Source: an uncultured Armatimonadota bacterium (GTDB lineage: Bacteria; Armatimonadota; Fimbriimonadia; Fimbriimonadales; Fimbriimonadaceae). Taken from it: DNA of 64,000 nt. The position numbers and the translations under genes were made by a program. The notes beneath the pieces are model-generated. The model saw nothing but the letters and a program-made list of their open reading frames with translations, was not told the DNA's origin and searched no databases. Shown in pieces: positions 8,826 through 17,228 of this stretch (its first letter is position 1; each line of letters begins with the position of its first letter). The stretch is from NCBI GenBank assembly GCA_903927345.1, contig CAIYMO010000053.1, positions 186,001 through 250,000 on the forward strand, in the 5' to 3' direction.

Positions 8826-10405
8826 TTTGAACCTCCTTCAGTTGAAACAGCGTAAACCCGTCCAGGATCAACTTCCCCACCACCGTTCAACCAGGTTGTT
8901 CCGGAGTTCGGCTTTGCTGCACTTCCGGTGACTGCCACCGAGTAGTCCATTCTCTGGAGGATAAATGTCGGGAGAACTCCGCCGACGATGATCGCGATTG
9001 CGAACACTACACCGAGCAATAGCTCGTTCAAGTTAAGGTCCTTCGCTTCGTGCTCCTTGGCTTCACCATAGAACATCTTTTGGTAGGCATAGAGCATATA
9101 GGAAGCCGAGAGAATTGCTCCAATTCCAGCGGCGACCGCGTAGCCGACATTCAAGCCCAAAAAGTGGCCATAGCCCGATTCAAACGTGCCCATGAGCGCA
9201 AGTATCTCGCCAACGAATCCGCTGGTAAGGGGCAGACCAAGATTTGCGAGCATCGCAATCATGAACAAGCTCGCAAAGACCGGCATCTTTCGCTTCAATC
9301 CACCGAGCTCACTGAACTCTCCGGTGAAGCCCCGAGCCATCAAGAATGACAGGAGAACAAAGACCGCTGCCGAAGCCAGACCGTGATTGAACTGCTGGAA
9401 CGCTGCGCCTACCATTCCGATGTGACTGAAGGAGAACAGCCCAATCAGGATAAATCCGACATGGCTCACGGTCGAGAACGCCATCACTCGGAAGATATTT
9501 TTCTGATTGATCGCAAGAACGCCGCCATAAATGATTCCGACAACTCCGATCAGGGTGACCAGAGAAGCGTTTGCTGCTGCTGCGTGTGGGAACAATGGCA
9601 AGCAGAATCGAAACAGGCCGTAGGTTCCTACTTTCAGGACGACGCCGGCTACGGTTGCACCAATGGGAGCCGATTCGTATGTTGACGCAAGCCAGCTGTG
9701 CCCAGGAACGGCTGGAGACTTAATGAGGAAGGCCAAAAGGAAGCCCCAGAAGGCAAACGTTTCAAGTTGCTCTTTCCCTGCCCAAAGTTGACCCGAAGCC
9801 ACAACCGCTTGGATGTCAACGATTGACATGCTTGCTCGCCCCGTCACTTCTGTGAACTGGACTCCGATCGCAATGATCGCTAGTAGCATGAGCAACGATC
9901 CACCGAAGAGCATTGCGAGATACCTTGTCGCCGCCTTCTTCTGATCGCCACGACCCCATCCAAGGATAAGCATTGCGACTGGAACCAAGCTGAGCTCGAA
10001 GAAGATGTAGAACAGAACCAAATCCAGGGCCGCGAAGACACCAAGGAGAACTCCGCTGAGAATAAGAATCTGACCAAAGAACTGAGCGGATCGCTCTGTC
10101 GGATTTGAGATCAAAACAGCCGTCAGACCGAGGAGTGCCGTTAGGGCAAACATCCAGATGGAGATGCCATCCAGACCCAACGAGTAGCTCGTGCCGAGGG
10201 AACGAATCCACTCCGCGTGTTCGCCAAACTGGAACCCTTTTACTGTCGAATCAAACTTAGCAAGAAGACCAGCGGAGATGCCCAGAGCCAGGAGCATTGT
10301 TACCGAGGCGATCGACTTCGAATAGGAGTTGACCACCCGACCACCGGCAATAAGCAGGAAACCAACCAGGATTGGAACCCAAATGGCTGCACTGATGAGC
10401 ATCAT
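8822..10405 (-). CDS. nuoM: NADH-quinone oxidoreductase subunit M
   Basis: Second antiporter-like proton-pumping subunit of complex I. 527 residues, about 14 membrane helices. Typical features are YSLGLDGISIWMFALTALLG (~75-94), FFELSLVPVAMLILGWG (glutamate of the TM5 motif), KSPAVPGHSWLASTYESAP (lysine helix, near residue 230-250) and KNIFRVMAFSTVSHVGF. The start overlaps the nuoL stop by four bases. A hydrophilic tail of about 30 residues after the last helix is slightly long. Confidence 0.95.
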   Translation of the reverse strand: MMLISAAIWVPILVGFLLIAGGRVVNSYSKSIASVTMLLALGISAGLLAKFDSTVKGFQFGEHAEWIRSLGTSYSLGLDGISIWMFALTALLGLTAVLISNPTERSAQFFGQILILSGVLLGVFAALDLVLFYIFFELSLVPVAMLILGWGRGDQKKAATRYLAMLFGGSLLMLLAIIAIGVQFTEVTGRASMSIVDIQAVVASGQLWAGKEQLETFAFWGFLLAFLIKSPAVPGHSWLASTYESAPIGATVAGVVLKVGTYGLFRFCLPLFPHAAAANASLVTLIGVVGIIYGGVLAINQKNIFRVMAFSTVSHVGFILIGLFSFSHIGMVGAAFQQFNHGLASAAVFVLLSFLMARGFTGEFSELGGLKRKMPVFASLFMIAMLANLGLPLTSGFVGEILALMGTFESGYGHFLGLNVGYAVAAGIGAILSASYMLYAYQKMFYGEAKEHEAKDLNLNELLLGVVFAIAIIVGGVLPTFILQRMDYSVAVTGSAAKPNSGTTWLNGGGEVDPGRVYAVSTEGGSK

Positions 10406-12432
10406 TTGCCACCTCCCGATGAAATGACAACATAGAGCACGAGAACAACAACTCCAATCAGCATGATTGACGCGTACATTCGCACAAGTCCAGTCTGAAC
10501 CGAGTTAAAGATGCCGCCAAGCCAAGAGGTCGCACTTCCGGCACCTTCTCCAAGGCCTTCAATCACGCCATGATCAAATCCTGTGTTCGCCGAGGCAGAA
10601 AACGCAGCCGAGTCGGAAGTCACACTGTTGACGACCAAGCTGTCATAACCGAATTGGTCCCGAGCGCGTAGCCTGAATGCCGACCACTTCGACTCATCCC
10701 AGCCTTCTTTTGCCGGAAGACCTTTCATATAGACAGCGATACCAGCACAGATTCCCAGGACCGCCGCACCAACCGAAAGTGCCATGAGCGGAATTCCTTC
10801 TGGGTGAGTCGGAACCTCGGTCAGAGGTCCAACGTGTGAAGCCATCAGCCAGTGCTCAAATCGACCACCTGAGGCCAAGAACCAACCGCCCAAGAGACTT
10901 AGCGCGGCCAGCGCGACCAACGGAATTGCCATTGAGAATGGAACCTCATGGGGCTTGTGAGTCGCATCAAGGTGGTGGTGCCCATGATCATCCTCACCTT
11001 CCGCAGCGTGGTGGGGCTCAATCTTTCGCCATTGCTCTTCGTTACCAAAGAAGGTCAGCCACATCATGCGAGTCATGTACATTGCAGTAAGAGCCGCGAC
11101 CACGAGGCAAATCCAACCGGACCACTTTCCTACTTCAAGAGCACCGGCGATGGCATGATTGCCAGCGAGTGCAGAACCGATAACCTCTTCCTTCGAATAG
11201 AAACCAGAGAGGCCCGGCACGCCTGCAATGGCAAGGTAGCCAATCATCATGGTGCCGAATGTGACCGGCAGATACTTCGCGAGCTTTCCGTAGTTCCTCA
11301 TATCTTGCTCGTGAGCCATTGCGTGAATGACAGCACCCGAACCAAGGAACAAAAGTGCTTTAAAGAATGCGTGGGTCGTGACGTGGAACATTCCCACCCA
11401 GTACGCGCCAGCTCCGCAAGCCACAAACATGAAACCAAGCTGGGATACGGTCGAGTAAGCAAGAACTTTTTTGATGTCGGTCTGACCAAACGCGATGATC
11501 GCCGCGAAGAGAGCAGTAAATGCACCAACGGCGCAAACAACGGCGGACGCTACGGCAGAAGCCTCGAATACCATGGACATTCTGTTCATCAAAACAACTC
11601 CGGAGGTGACCATCGTCGCAGCGTGGATCAATGCGGAGACCGGAGTGGGACCCGCCATTGCATCGGGAAGCCAAAGGTATAGCGGGAACTGGGCGGATTT
11701 ACCGCAAGCACCAACGAACAGCAAAAGTGCAGCGGCAGTTGCAACGCCAGGGTTAGCAGCAAGGATTTTTGGCAAGTGCTGGAAGACGACGTCGTAGCTG
11801 AAGAGCCTAGTCTCGCCTTGAATTTCAGCCGAAGTTGCAACGAGAGTAGCAATCAGCAGCAACCCAAGTGTGAGACCCCAGTCACCAACTCGGTTGACGA
11901 TAAAGGCTTTGTTTGCGGCTTTCGCGTTGGCAACGTCCTCGTACCAGAATCCGATGAGCAAGTAAGAGCAGAGACCGACTCCTTCCCAACCGATGAAGAG
12001 CATCATCAAGTTGTTTCCGAGAACCAATATCAGCATCGCAGCAATGAACAGGTTCAGGTACGCGAAGAAGCGAGAGTAATCCTTCTCTTCCGCCATGTAG
12101 CCGGTAGCGTAAAGGTGAATCAGTGCTCCGATCCCCGTGATGATTAACACCATCGTCATCGAGAGCGTATCGATGCGCAGTTCAAAAGGAATCGACAGCC
12201 CCTTAAGTTCAATCCACGGGATACTGCTAACGACCACTGCTTTCGCGGGATCTAGCGACTTTGTGATCAAAGCGCCAATAACGAATGCGATAGCAATCGG
12301 TGCCACCGCGAGCAGCCCCATCAGCTTTTTGCCGGACGCGGTTTTGTCTAAAAACCTTCCGCAAATGCCCTGAAACAGGAAGCCGAGGATCGGCAGCCCA
12401 AGAGTTAACCAAATCAGCGAATTTCCTTCCAA
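10402..12432 (-). CDS. nuoL: NADH-quinone oxidoreductase subunit L
   Basis: Largest antiporter-like subunit, with the lateral helix that spans the membrane arm. Visible motifs include GWEGVGLCSYLLIGFW, KSAQFPLYLWLPDAMAGPTP and VSALIHAATMVTSGVVL. A His-rich loop (EDDHGHHHLD) precedes the C-terminal helices. The open frame extends 90 bases upstream through nuoK in hydrophilic, low-quality sequence. I therefore place the start at the TTG at 12432, four bases after the nuoK stop and behind AAGGGAT, giving 676 residues and an immediate hydrophobic helix. Confidence 0.94.
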   Translation of the reverse strand: MEGNSLIWLTLGLPILGFLFQGICGRFLDKTASGKKLMGLLAVAPIAIAFVIGALITKSLDPAKAVVVSSIPWIELKGLSIPFELRIDTLSMTMVLIITGIGALIHLYATGYMAEEKDYSRFFAYLNLFIAAMLILVLGNNLMMLFIGWEGVGLCSYLLIGFWYEDVANAKAANKAFIVNRVGDWGLTLGLLLIATLVATSAEIQGETRLFSYDVVFQHLPKILAANPGVATAAALLLFVGACGKSAQFPLYLWLPDAMAGPTPVSALIHAATMVTSGVVLMNRMSMVFEASAVASAVVCAVGAFTALFAAIIAFGQTDIKKVLAYSTVSQLGFMFVACGAGAYWVGMFHVTTHAFFKALLFLGSGAVIHAMAHEQDMRNYGKLAKYLPVTFGTMMIGYLAIAGVPGLSGFYSKEEVIGSALAGNHAIAGALEVGKWSGWICLVVAALTAMYMTRMMWLTFFGNEEQWRKIEPHHAAEGEDDHGHHHLDATHKPHEVPFSMAIPLVALAALSLLGGWFLASGGRFEHWLMASHVGPLTEVPTHPEGIPLMALSVGAAVLGICAGIAVYMKGLPAKEGWDESKWSAFRLRARDQFGYDSLVVNSVTSDSAAFSASANTGFDHGVIEGLGEGAGSATSWLGGIFNSVQTGLVRMYASIMLIGVVVLVLYVVISSGGGK

Positions 12433-12436
12433 ATCT

Positions 12437-12769
12437 TTATCCCTTGAGCAAATTGAGTTCGTCGACGTCGATGTTCTCTTTGAGTCGATAGATCGCCATG
12501 ATAATTCCGAGCCCAACCGCAACTTCCGCCGCGGCGACCGCCATCACAAAAACAACCATCATTTGTCCGGCTGCGCCTTGATTGACGTTAGCCAGACCGG
12601 AGAACTTATATCGAGCGAAAGCGAGGAAAGCGAGGTTAACCGCATTAAGCATGAGCTCGATGCACATGAAAATCACAATCGGGTTGCGTCGAATAATGAC
12701 GCCAACCACACCTGTGATAAACATAAACATGCTGAGGCCGATGAAACCGGCGAGTGGAACTCCGTTCAT
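12437..12769 (-). CDS. nuoK: NADH-quinone oxidoreductase subunit K
   Basis: Small three-helix proton-channel subunit of complex I. 110 residues, the normal length. Helix 2 carries the essential glutamate in [13 protein letters not shown], and helix 3 has a glutamate in [13 protein letters not shown], both diagnostic of NuoK. The start overlaps the nuoJ stop by ATGA. Confidence 0.96.
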   Translation of the reverse strand: MNGVPLAGFIGLSMFMFITGVVGVIIRRNPIVIFMCIELMLNAVNLAFLAFARYKFSGLANVNQGAAGQMMVVFVMAVAAAEVAVGLGIIMAIYRLKENIDVDELNLLKG

Positions 12770-13278
12770 GAAAGTCTCCTTTTGGCAAGCAGAACCGAAC
12801 CGACGATACCGAGCAACAGCAGGATACTCACCGCTTCGAAGGGGAAAACATAGTCAGTAAAGAGGACGTTACCGATGACCTGCGGCGAACCAAAACCTTC
12901 CGGCGCAGTCGGAGCATTCACCTTGATCAGGACTGGAACGATTTGACTCGCCAACAGAACCGCAAGTGAGACACCAAATCCAATACCGATCACCTTCTTC
13001 GGATCACTCTTCTCTTCCAGGACGTGCGAAGCGCCGAGGTTGAGCAACATGATCACGAAGAGGAACAGAACCATAATCGCTCCCGTATAGACCACGATCT
13101 GGGTAATTCCAAGCATCTCCATGTTGAGTGCGAAGTAGAGGAACCCAAGAAGGAAGAACGTGAATACCAAGCAGAGCGCAGAACGAACTGCGTTCCTAAA
13201 GGCGACGACTCCAACAGCGGAAAGCGCGGCCATTCCTGCCAGCATCGCGAAGACGATCATGTCTGGAGTGATTTTCAT
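12766..13278 (-). CDS. nuoJ: NADH-quinone oxidoreductase subunit J
   Basis: Membrane subunit of complex I with five predicted helices. 170 residues. The conserved segment [21 protein letters not shown] with the following [16 protein letters not shown] (the TM3 pi-bulge helix region) is clear. It overlaps nuoH by ATGA at the start and nuoK by ATGA at the end. C-terminal [19 protein letters not shown] is the usual last helix. Confidence 0.95.
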   Translation of the reverse strand: MKITPDMIVFAMLAGMAALSAVGVVAFRNAVRSALCLVFTFFLLGFLYFALNMEMLGITQIVVYTGAIMVLFLFVIMLLNLGASHVLEEKSDPKKVIGIGFGVSLAVLLASQIVPVLIKVNAPTAPEGFGSPQVIGNVLFTDYVFPFEAVSILLLLGIVGSVLLAKRRLS

Positions 13279-14684
13279 GCTGTCACCTCGGCAACCGGCT
13301 CAACAACCTCGGGTGCCCGACGAGCAGGCTGGTTGATCATATCGACAGCGCGTGTGTCCAAGTACTGGCGAGACTTCTTCGACCGGAGAAGAAGATAGAC
13401 CGCGATCGCCACAGCGTACAAGCCAATCGCAAACATCCAACCCGGAGCCGCGCCGTACACCTTGGAAATCATGATCCAGGTCGCAGTCACGATCAAGTTC
13501 GCCGTTGCAACTGGCAACAAGAACTTCCAGCCGAGATTCATGAGCTGGTCGTAGCGGAAGCGAGGATAAGTCGCTCGAACCCAAATGTACAGGGTAAGAC
13601 CTGCGACACCCTTGAGCATCATTACCGACAGACCACCAAGATAGCTTCGCTCGATTCCGGCCATGAAGTCCATTCCAATGGCTTCCCATCGAATCGGCAT
13701 GTGGTAGCCACCCAGGAAGACGGTTGAGAACACCATTGAGAAGGTGAACATAGCCATGTACTCAGCCATCATGAACAGACCCCAGCGCTTGGTGCTGTAC
13801 TCGGTGTGGTAACCAGCAACGAGTTCATTTTCAGCTTCGGGAAGGTCAAACGGAGGTCGGTTTGTTTCGGCAAACATGCAGATCAGGAAGATGAATCCTG
13901 AAACCAAGCCAAACGGAGTAAAGATGTTCCAGTTGGGAAGGAATCCAATGAAGCCGAGAAGCGGCGCTTCCTGAGCGGCGACGATCTCGGTCATTTTCAG
14001 CGAACCCGTCACCATGACCATGGCCGCCAGCGAAACTCCCATCGCCAGTTCATAGGAAATGAGCTGTGCGGAAGCGCGGAGCGCACCGAGCAGCGAATAT
14101 TTGTTATTCGACGAGTAACCCGCAAGCACTAACCCATACGCTCCCAGCGAGGAAATCGCCATGACGTAGAGCAACCCAACGTTGATGTCGGCAACCGGAG
14201 TGAATCGTCGATCTCCCGCCCAAGGAATCGTTCCACCGAGCGTAAGGGCAACAAAAAGCGCGATCAGTGGCCCGAGGATGAAGAGGAATTTGTCCGTCTT
14301 CGTCGGCATGATGTCTTCCTTCGTGAAGAGCTTGATGCCGTCGGCAATCGACTGCGCAAGACCAAAGAGCTTAAATTTCTTTCCTTTTAGGAACGAAGGA
14401 ATCAGCTTGCTTGTTCTAGAAAACGTGATGTTGCCAGTCCGGTTTGGTCCGATGCGATCCTGCATCCAGCTTAGCAATCTTCGCTCGTACCAAATAATGA
14501 ACGGCACCGGCGCAAAAACCGGAATGATAGCGAGGATGGCACGCCCCAGTGCGGCTAGCACGTCTTGAAGTGTTGGGTCGAGGCTCCGTAACCAATCCAT
14601 AAAGGCCTGAGTGAATTTACCTGACTCGGCCCACGCAGTTGTGCTTACTTCGCAACCGATTGCGAAGATTAGCAGTAAGATCAT
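13275..14684 (-). CDS. nuoH: NADH-quinone oxidoreductase subunit H
   Basis: Membrane subunit that forms the quinone-entry site with NuoB and NuoD. Key motifs are IWYERRLLSWMQDRIGPNRTG, QSIADGIKLFTKED, ETNRPPFDLPEAENELVAGY and EYSTKRWGLFMMAEYM, all standard NuoH. There is an N-terminal extension with an additional hydrophobic segment before the first canonical helix. The open frame reaches 14819. The ATG at 14744 would give MATPTAAQRAAG but would overlap the divergent lipoprotein gene by 56 bp; the ATG at 14684 (MILLLIFAIGC, 469 residues) avoids this. Neither start has a good Shine-Dalgarno sequence. Confidence 0.9.
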   Translation of the reverse strand: MILLLIFAIGCEVSTTAWAESGKFTQAFMDWLRSLDPTLQDVLAALGRAILAIIPVFAPVPFIIWYERRLLSWMQDRIGPNRTGNITFSRTSKLIPSFLKGKKFKLFGLAQSIADGIKLFTKEDIMPTKTDKFLFILGPLIALFVALTLGGTIPWAGDRRFTPVADINVGLLYVMAISSLGAYGLVLAGYSSNNKYSLLGALRASAQLISYELAMGVSLAAMVMVTGSLKMTEIVAAQEAPLLGFIGFLPNWNIFTPFGLVSGFIFLICMFAETNRPPFDLPEAENELVAGYHTEYSTKRWGLFMMAEYMAMFTFSMVFSTVFLGGYHMPIRWEAIGMDFMAGIERSYLGGLSVMMLKGVAGLTLYIWVRATYPRFRYDQLMNLGWKFLLPVATANLIVTATWIMISKVYGAAPGWMFAIGLYAVAIAVYLLLRSKKSRQYLDTRAVDMINQPARRAPEVVEPVAEVTA

Positions 14685-14688
14685 TGTT

Positions 14689-15168
14689 GTGAAGAAATCG
14701 AGCGCCGTACCTGCGGCCCTCTGTGCCGCCGTCGGAGTTGCCATTCTAGAAGGCTGCTCTAGCCCATCGTCGGTTCGACGTTGTGTGGACCCCGGAACGG
14801 GACAGATCCTGGCAGACACGATGTGTTCCTCCCCGATGACTGCGACTTCGTATCGTGGCGGTCGCTACGCACTGATGCCCGACTCAAAAGGCGTCGATAT
14901 CTGTTTCGATACAAAAACGAATCTCGCGGTTGATCGTTCGTTCTGTCGAGCCGGTCACCGCTACACACCTGGATTTGTTTATATGGGTCTTGGACGAGCA
15001 CTGAGTCGGCCAAGTTGGGGTTATGACGGACAGGTGAGCAATGGCCGCGTGCGAGGTTATTCTTCCAATCCTCCTTCCGGAGCCTCCGTGAGAACCTCAA
15101 GCGGAACCACAATCTCCCGAGGCGGATTCGGTAGTAGCGGGAAGTCGTCGGGCGGATTCTCGAGCTAA
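14689..15168 (+). CDS. YgiB-like (DUF1190-type) lipoprotein
   Basis: 159 residues from a GTG start. A signal peptide KKSSAVPAALCAAVGVAILE ends at a cysteine (residue ~23) of a slightly atypical lipobox (LEGC). The mature part is Gly/Ser-rich and ends SRGGFGSSGKSSGGFSS, closely recalling the RGGFG tail of E. coli YgiB. As in E. coli, it is directly followed by a glutathionylspermidine-synthase-like gene; here TAATG shares one base. The longest frame starts at 14611, which would put about 26 extra residues before the signal peptide. Function unknown; an envelope location is inferred. Confidence 0.72.
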   Translation: MKKSSAVPAALCAAVGVAILEGCSSPSSVRRCVDPGTGQILADTMCSSPMTATSYRGGRYALMPDSKGVDICFDTKTNLAVDRSFCRAGHRYTPGFVYMGLGRALSRPSWGYDGQVSNGRVRGYSSNPPSGASVRTSSGTTISRGGFGSSGKSSGGFSS

Positions 15169-16301
15169 TGCGACGAATCCCGATTACGCCAAGAGATCAG
15201 TGGCAGTCCAAAGTTGAGTCTGCGGGACTCGTGTTTCACACAGAAGAGGACAAACCGTATTGGCACGAGTCCGCCTGTTACGAATTCACCGCCAGAGAAG
15301 TTGACGAACTCGAAACGGCAACAAACGAGCTACACAAAATGTGTATTCAGGCGGTTGAGCACGTCATCGCCAACCGACGCTACGCTGAATTTGGCATTCC
15401 CGAAGTTGCAATCCCCGCCATCCAATGGGCTTGGGAAGCTGATCCACCCTCTCTGTACGGCCGATTCGACTTTGTCTACGACGGTTCTCAACCGCCGAAG
15501 ATGCTCGAGTACAACGCGGATACGCCGACTTCCCTGCTCGAAGCTGCCGTGATCCAATGGAAGTGGCTGGAGGAAGTATCCCCTGCTTCTGACCAGTTCA
15601 ATTCAATCTGGGAAGGTCTTGTCGATGAGTGGGCTTGGCTCAAAGAAAATCGCAAGTTGAACGGGGTTCTGGTCCATTTCGGCCACTGCGGCACGGTTGA
15701 AGATGAAATGACGGTTGCGGTACTCCGCGATACAGCCCAAGAGGCAGGGATTCCTTCTAAAGCGCTTCTCATGGAAGAACTCGGTTTCAACTCTGGAACT
15801 GGTCGCTTTATCGATCTAGAGAACATCGACATTCACACGATTTTCAAACTCTATCCCTGGGAATGGATGCTGAATGAATCGTTCAGCGGTCCTTGCTTAC
15901 AAACGATGAATCGCACGCAGTGGATTGAACCGATTTGGAAAATGATTCTCTCCAATAAGGCACTACTGGCGATCCTTTGGGAGCTGAATCCTGGCTCGCC
16001 GTACCTGCTCCCTTCCTTCCTGGATTCTCCGCGCTATCTTTCTCAAAGGGTCAAGAAGCCTCTTCTGGGCCGAGAAGGCGCAAACGTCACGATCAACGGA
16101 ATCGAAGCGTCCGACGGCGAATACGGCGACGGTGGATATGTTTACCAAGAATACGCACCACTTCCTTCATTCGATGGTTCTCACCCCGTTATAGGAAGCT
16201 GGGTCGTTGGCACCGAATCGCGAGGAATTGGAATCCGGGAGACCGATAATTTGATCACCGACAACCTCGCGCGATTCGTTCCACATCGGATCGCTGGCTG
16301 A
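15168..16301 (+). CDS. Glutathionylspermidine synthase family protein (YgiC/YjfC-like)
   Basis: ATP-grasp peptide-ligase fold homologous to the synthetase half of glutathionylspermidine synthase, without the amidase domain. 377 residues. Diagnostic stretches include YHESACYEFT-like YWHESACYEFTAREVDELE, ARFDFVYD-like YGRFDFVYDG, LEYNADTPTSLLEAAV, FGHCGTVEDEMTV and the C-terminal GRFV-like KPLLGREGANVTI and YQEYAPLPSF. It starts on the last base of the YgiB-like stop codon, so the two are co-translated. Real substrate unknown: E. coli YgiC does not make glutathionylspermidine. Confidence 0.87.
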   Translation: MRRIPITPRDQWQSKVESAGLVFHTEEDKPYWHESACYEFTAREVDELETATNELHKMCIQAVEHVIANRRYAEFGIPEVAIPAIQWAWEADPPSLYGRFDFVYDGSQPPKMLEYNADTPTSLLEAAVIQWKWLEEVSPASDQFNSIWEGLVDEWAWLKENRKLNGVLVHFGHCGTVEDEMTVAVLRDTAQEAGIPSKALLMEELGFNSGTGRFIDLENIDIHTIFKLYPWEWMLNESFSGPCLQTMNRTQWIEPIWKMILSNKALLAILWELNPGSPYLLPSFLDSPRYLSQRVKKPLLGREGANVTINGIEASDGEYGDGGYVYQEYAPLPSFDGSHPVIGSWVVGTESRGIGIRETDNLITDNLARFVPHRIAG

Positions 16302-16328
16302 GACCGGAACGAAGTATCCTGTATTCAA

Positions 16329-17204
16329 ATGTCGCTGATCGTCGCTCTCGCTCTTCAAATTAATCCGAACAACCTCCCTATTGGAACAAAAGGAACTGTC
16401 TTAGTCGAGCCAGGTCAGATTGTTGAAACCAAAACGGGGCGCGTGATGACTGCTTTTGAGGTTGCCGAAGCTTGCAAAGGTCAACGCCTTCTTTTCATCG
16501 GCGAAAATCACGCGACGACGGCGCACCAGCAGATGGAAGCTAAGCTCGTGGAGAGCCTTTCGCTTGCCGGCAGAACCCCTGCGGTTGGAGTCGAGTTCTT
16601 CCACCGTACCAAGCAAGACGTTCTCGATCAGTGGACCAAGGGCGCGCTTAACGAAGCTGACTTCCTCAACCAGAGCGAGTGGAAGACGCAGTGGGGCTAC
16701 GACTACTCGTTTTACAAGCCACTTTTCGAAGTGATCAAAGCTAAGGCGATGCCGGTCGTCGGCCTAAATCTTCCGCGCGATTGGGTCCGAACTGTTTCCA
16801 AAGGCGGATTCGAAGCCCTGCCGCTTTCAGTGCGGATGCAATTGCCCCCGACATTGGACCTTAAAAACAAGAATCACAAAATTGTGTTCGACTCCCTGAT
16901 GGGCGGACACGATATGGGACCAGGGACCGCAAACATTTACCAATCCCAGCTTCTTTGGGATCACGGCATGGCAGATACCGCAGCCAAGTACCTTTCGGTT
17001 CGACGCCCGTCGTCGAAGGACATCTTTGTCGTCATCGCCGGAAGCGGACACATCATGTACGGTCAGGGAATCAACTACCGCATGGCACAACGAAACGCAG
17101 GCAAGGGTCCGAACTTCATCATGATTCAATCGGACAAGCCGGTCACGGTTTCGAAGGGCCTCGGTGACTACGTCTACTGCACCGCACCCGAACCCAAGAA
17201 GTAG
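16329..17204 (+). CDS. ChaN-like haem-binding/erythromycin-esterase-like protein
   Basis: Secreted protein of the ChaN (PF04187-like) family. 291 residues. MSLIVALALQINPNN is a very short hydrophobic signal. LLFIGENHATTAHQQMEAKL near residue 57 contains the GExH motif that opens the family, and GVEFFHRTKQDVLDQW and VVIAGSGHIMYGQGI are matching later motifs (G-x-GH). ChaN binds cofacial haems in Campylobacter; iron or haem handling here is only inferred. No lipobox is seen, unlike ChaN itself. Confidence 0.78.
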   Translation: MSLIVALALQINPNNLPIGTKGTVLVEPGQIVETKTGRVMTAFEVAEACKGQRLLFIGENHATTAHQQMEAKLVESLSLAGRTPAVGVEFFHRTKQDVLDQWTKGALNEADFLNQSEWKTQWGYDYSFYKPLFEVIKAKAMPVVGLNLPRDWVRTVSKGGFEALPLSVRMQLPPTLDLKNKNHKIVFDSLMGGHDMGPGTANIYQSQLLWDHGMADTAAKYLSVRRPSSKDIFVVIAGSGHIMYGQGINYRMAQRNAGKGPNFIMIQSDKPVTVSKGLGDYVYCTAPEPKK

Positions 17205-17228
17205 CGTACAGGTAACCTAAGGGTTCAA

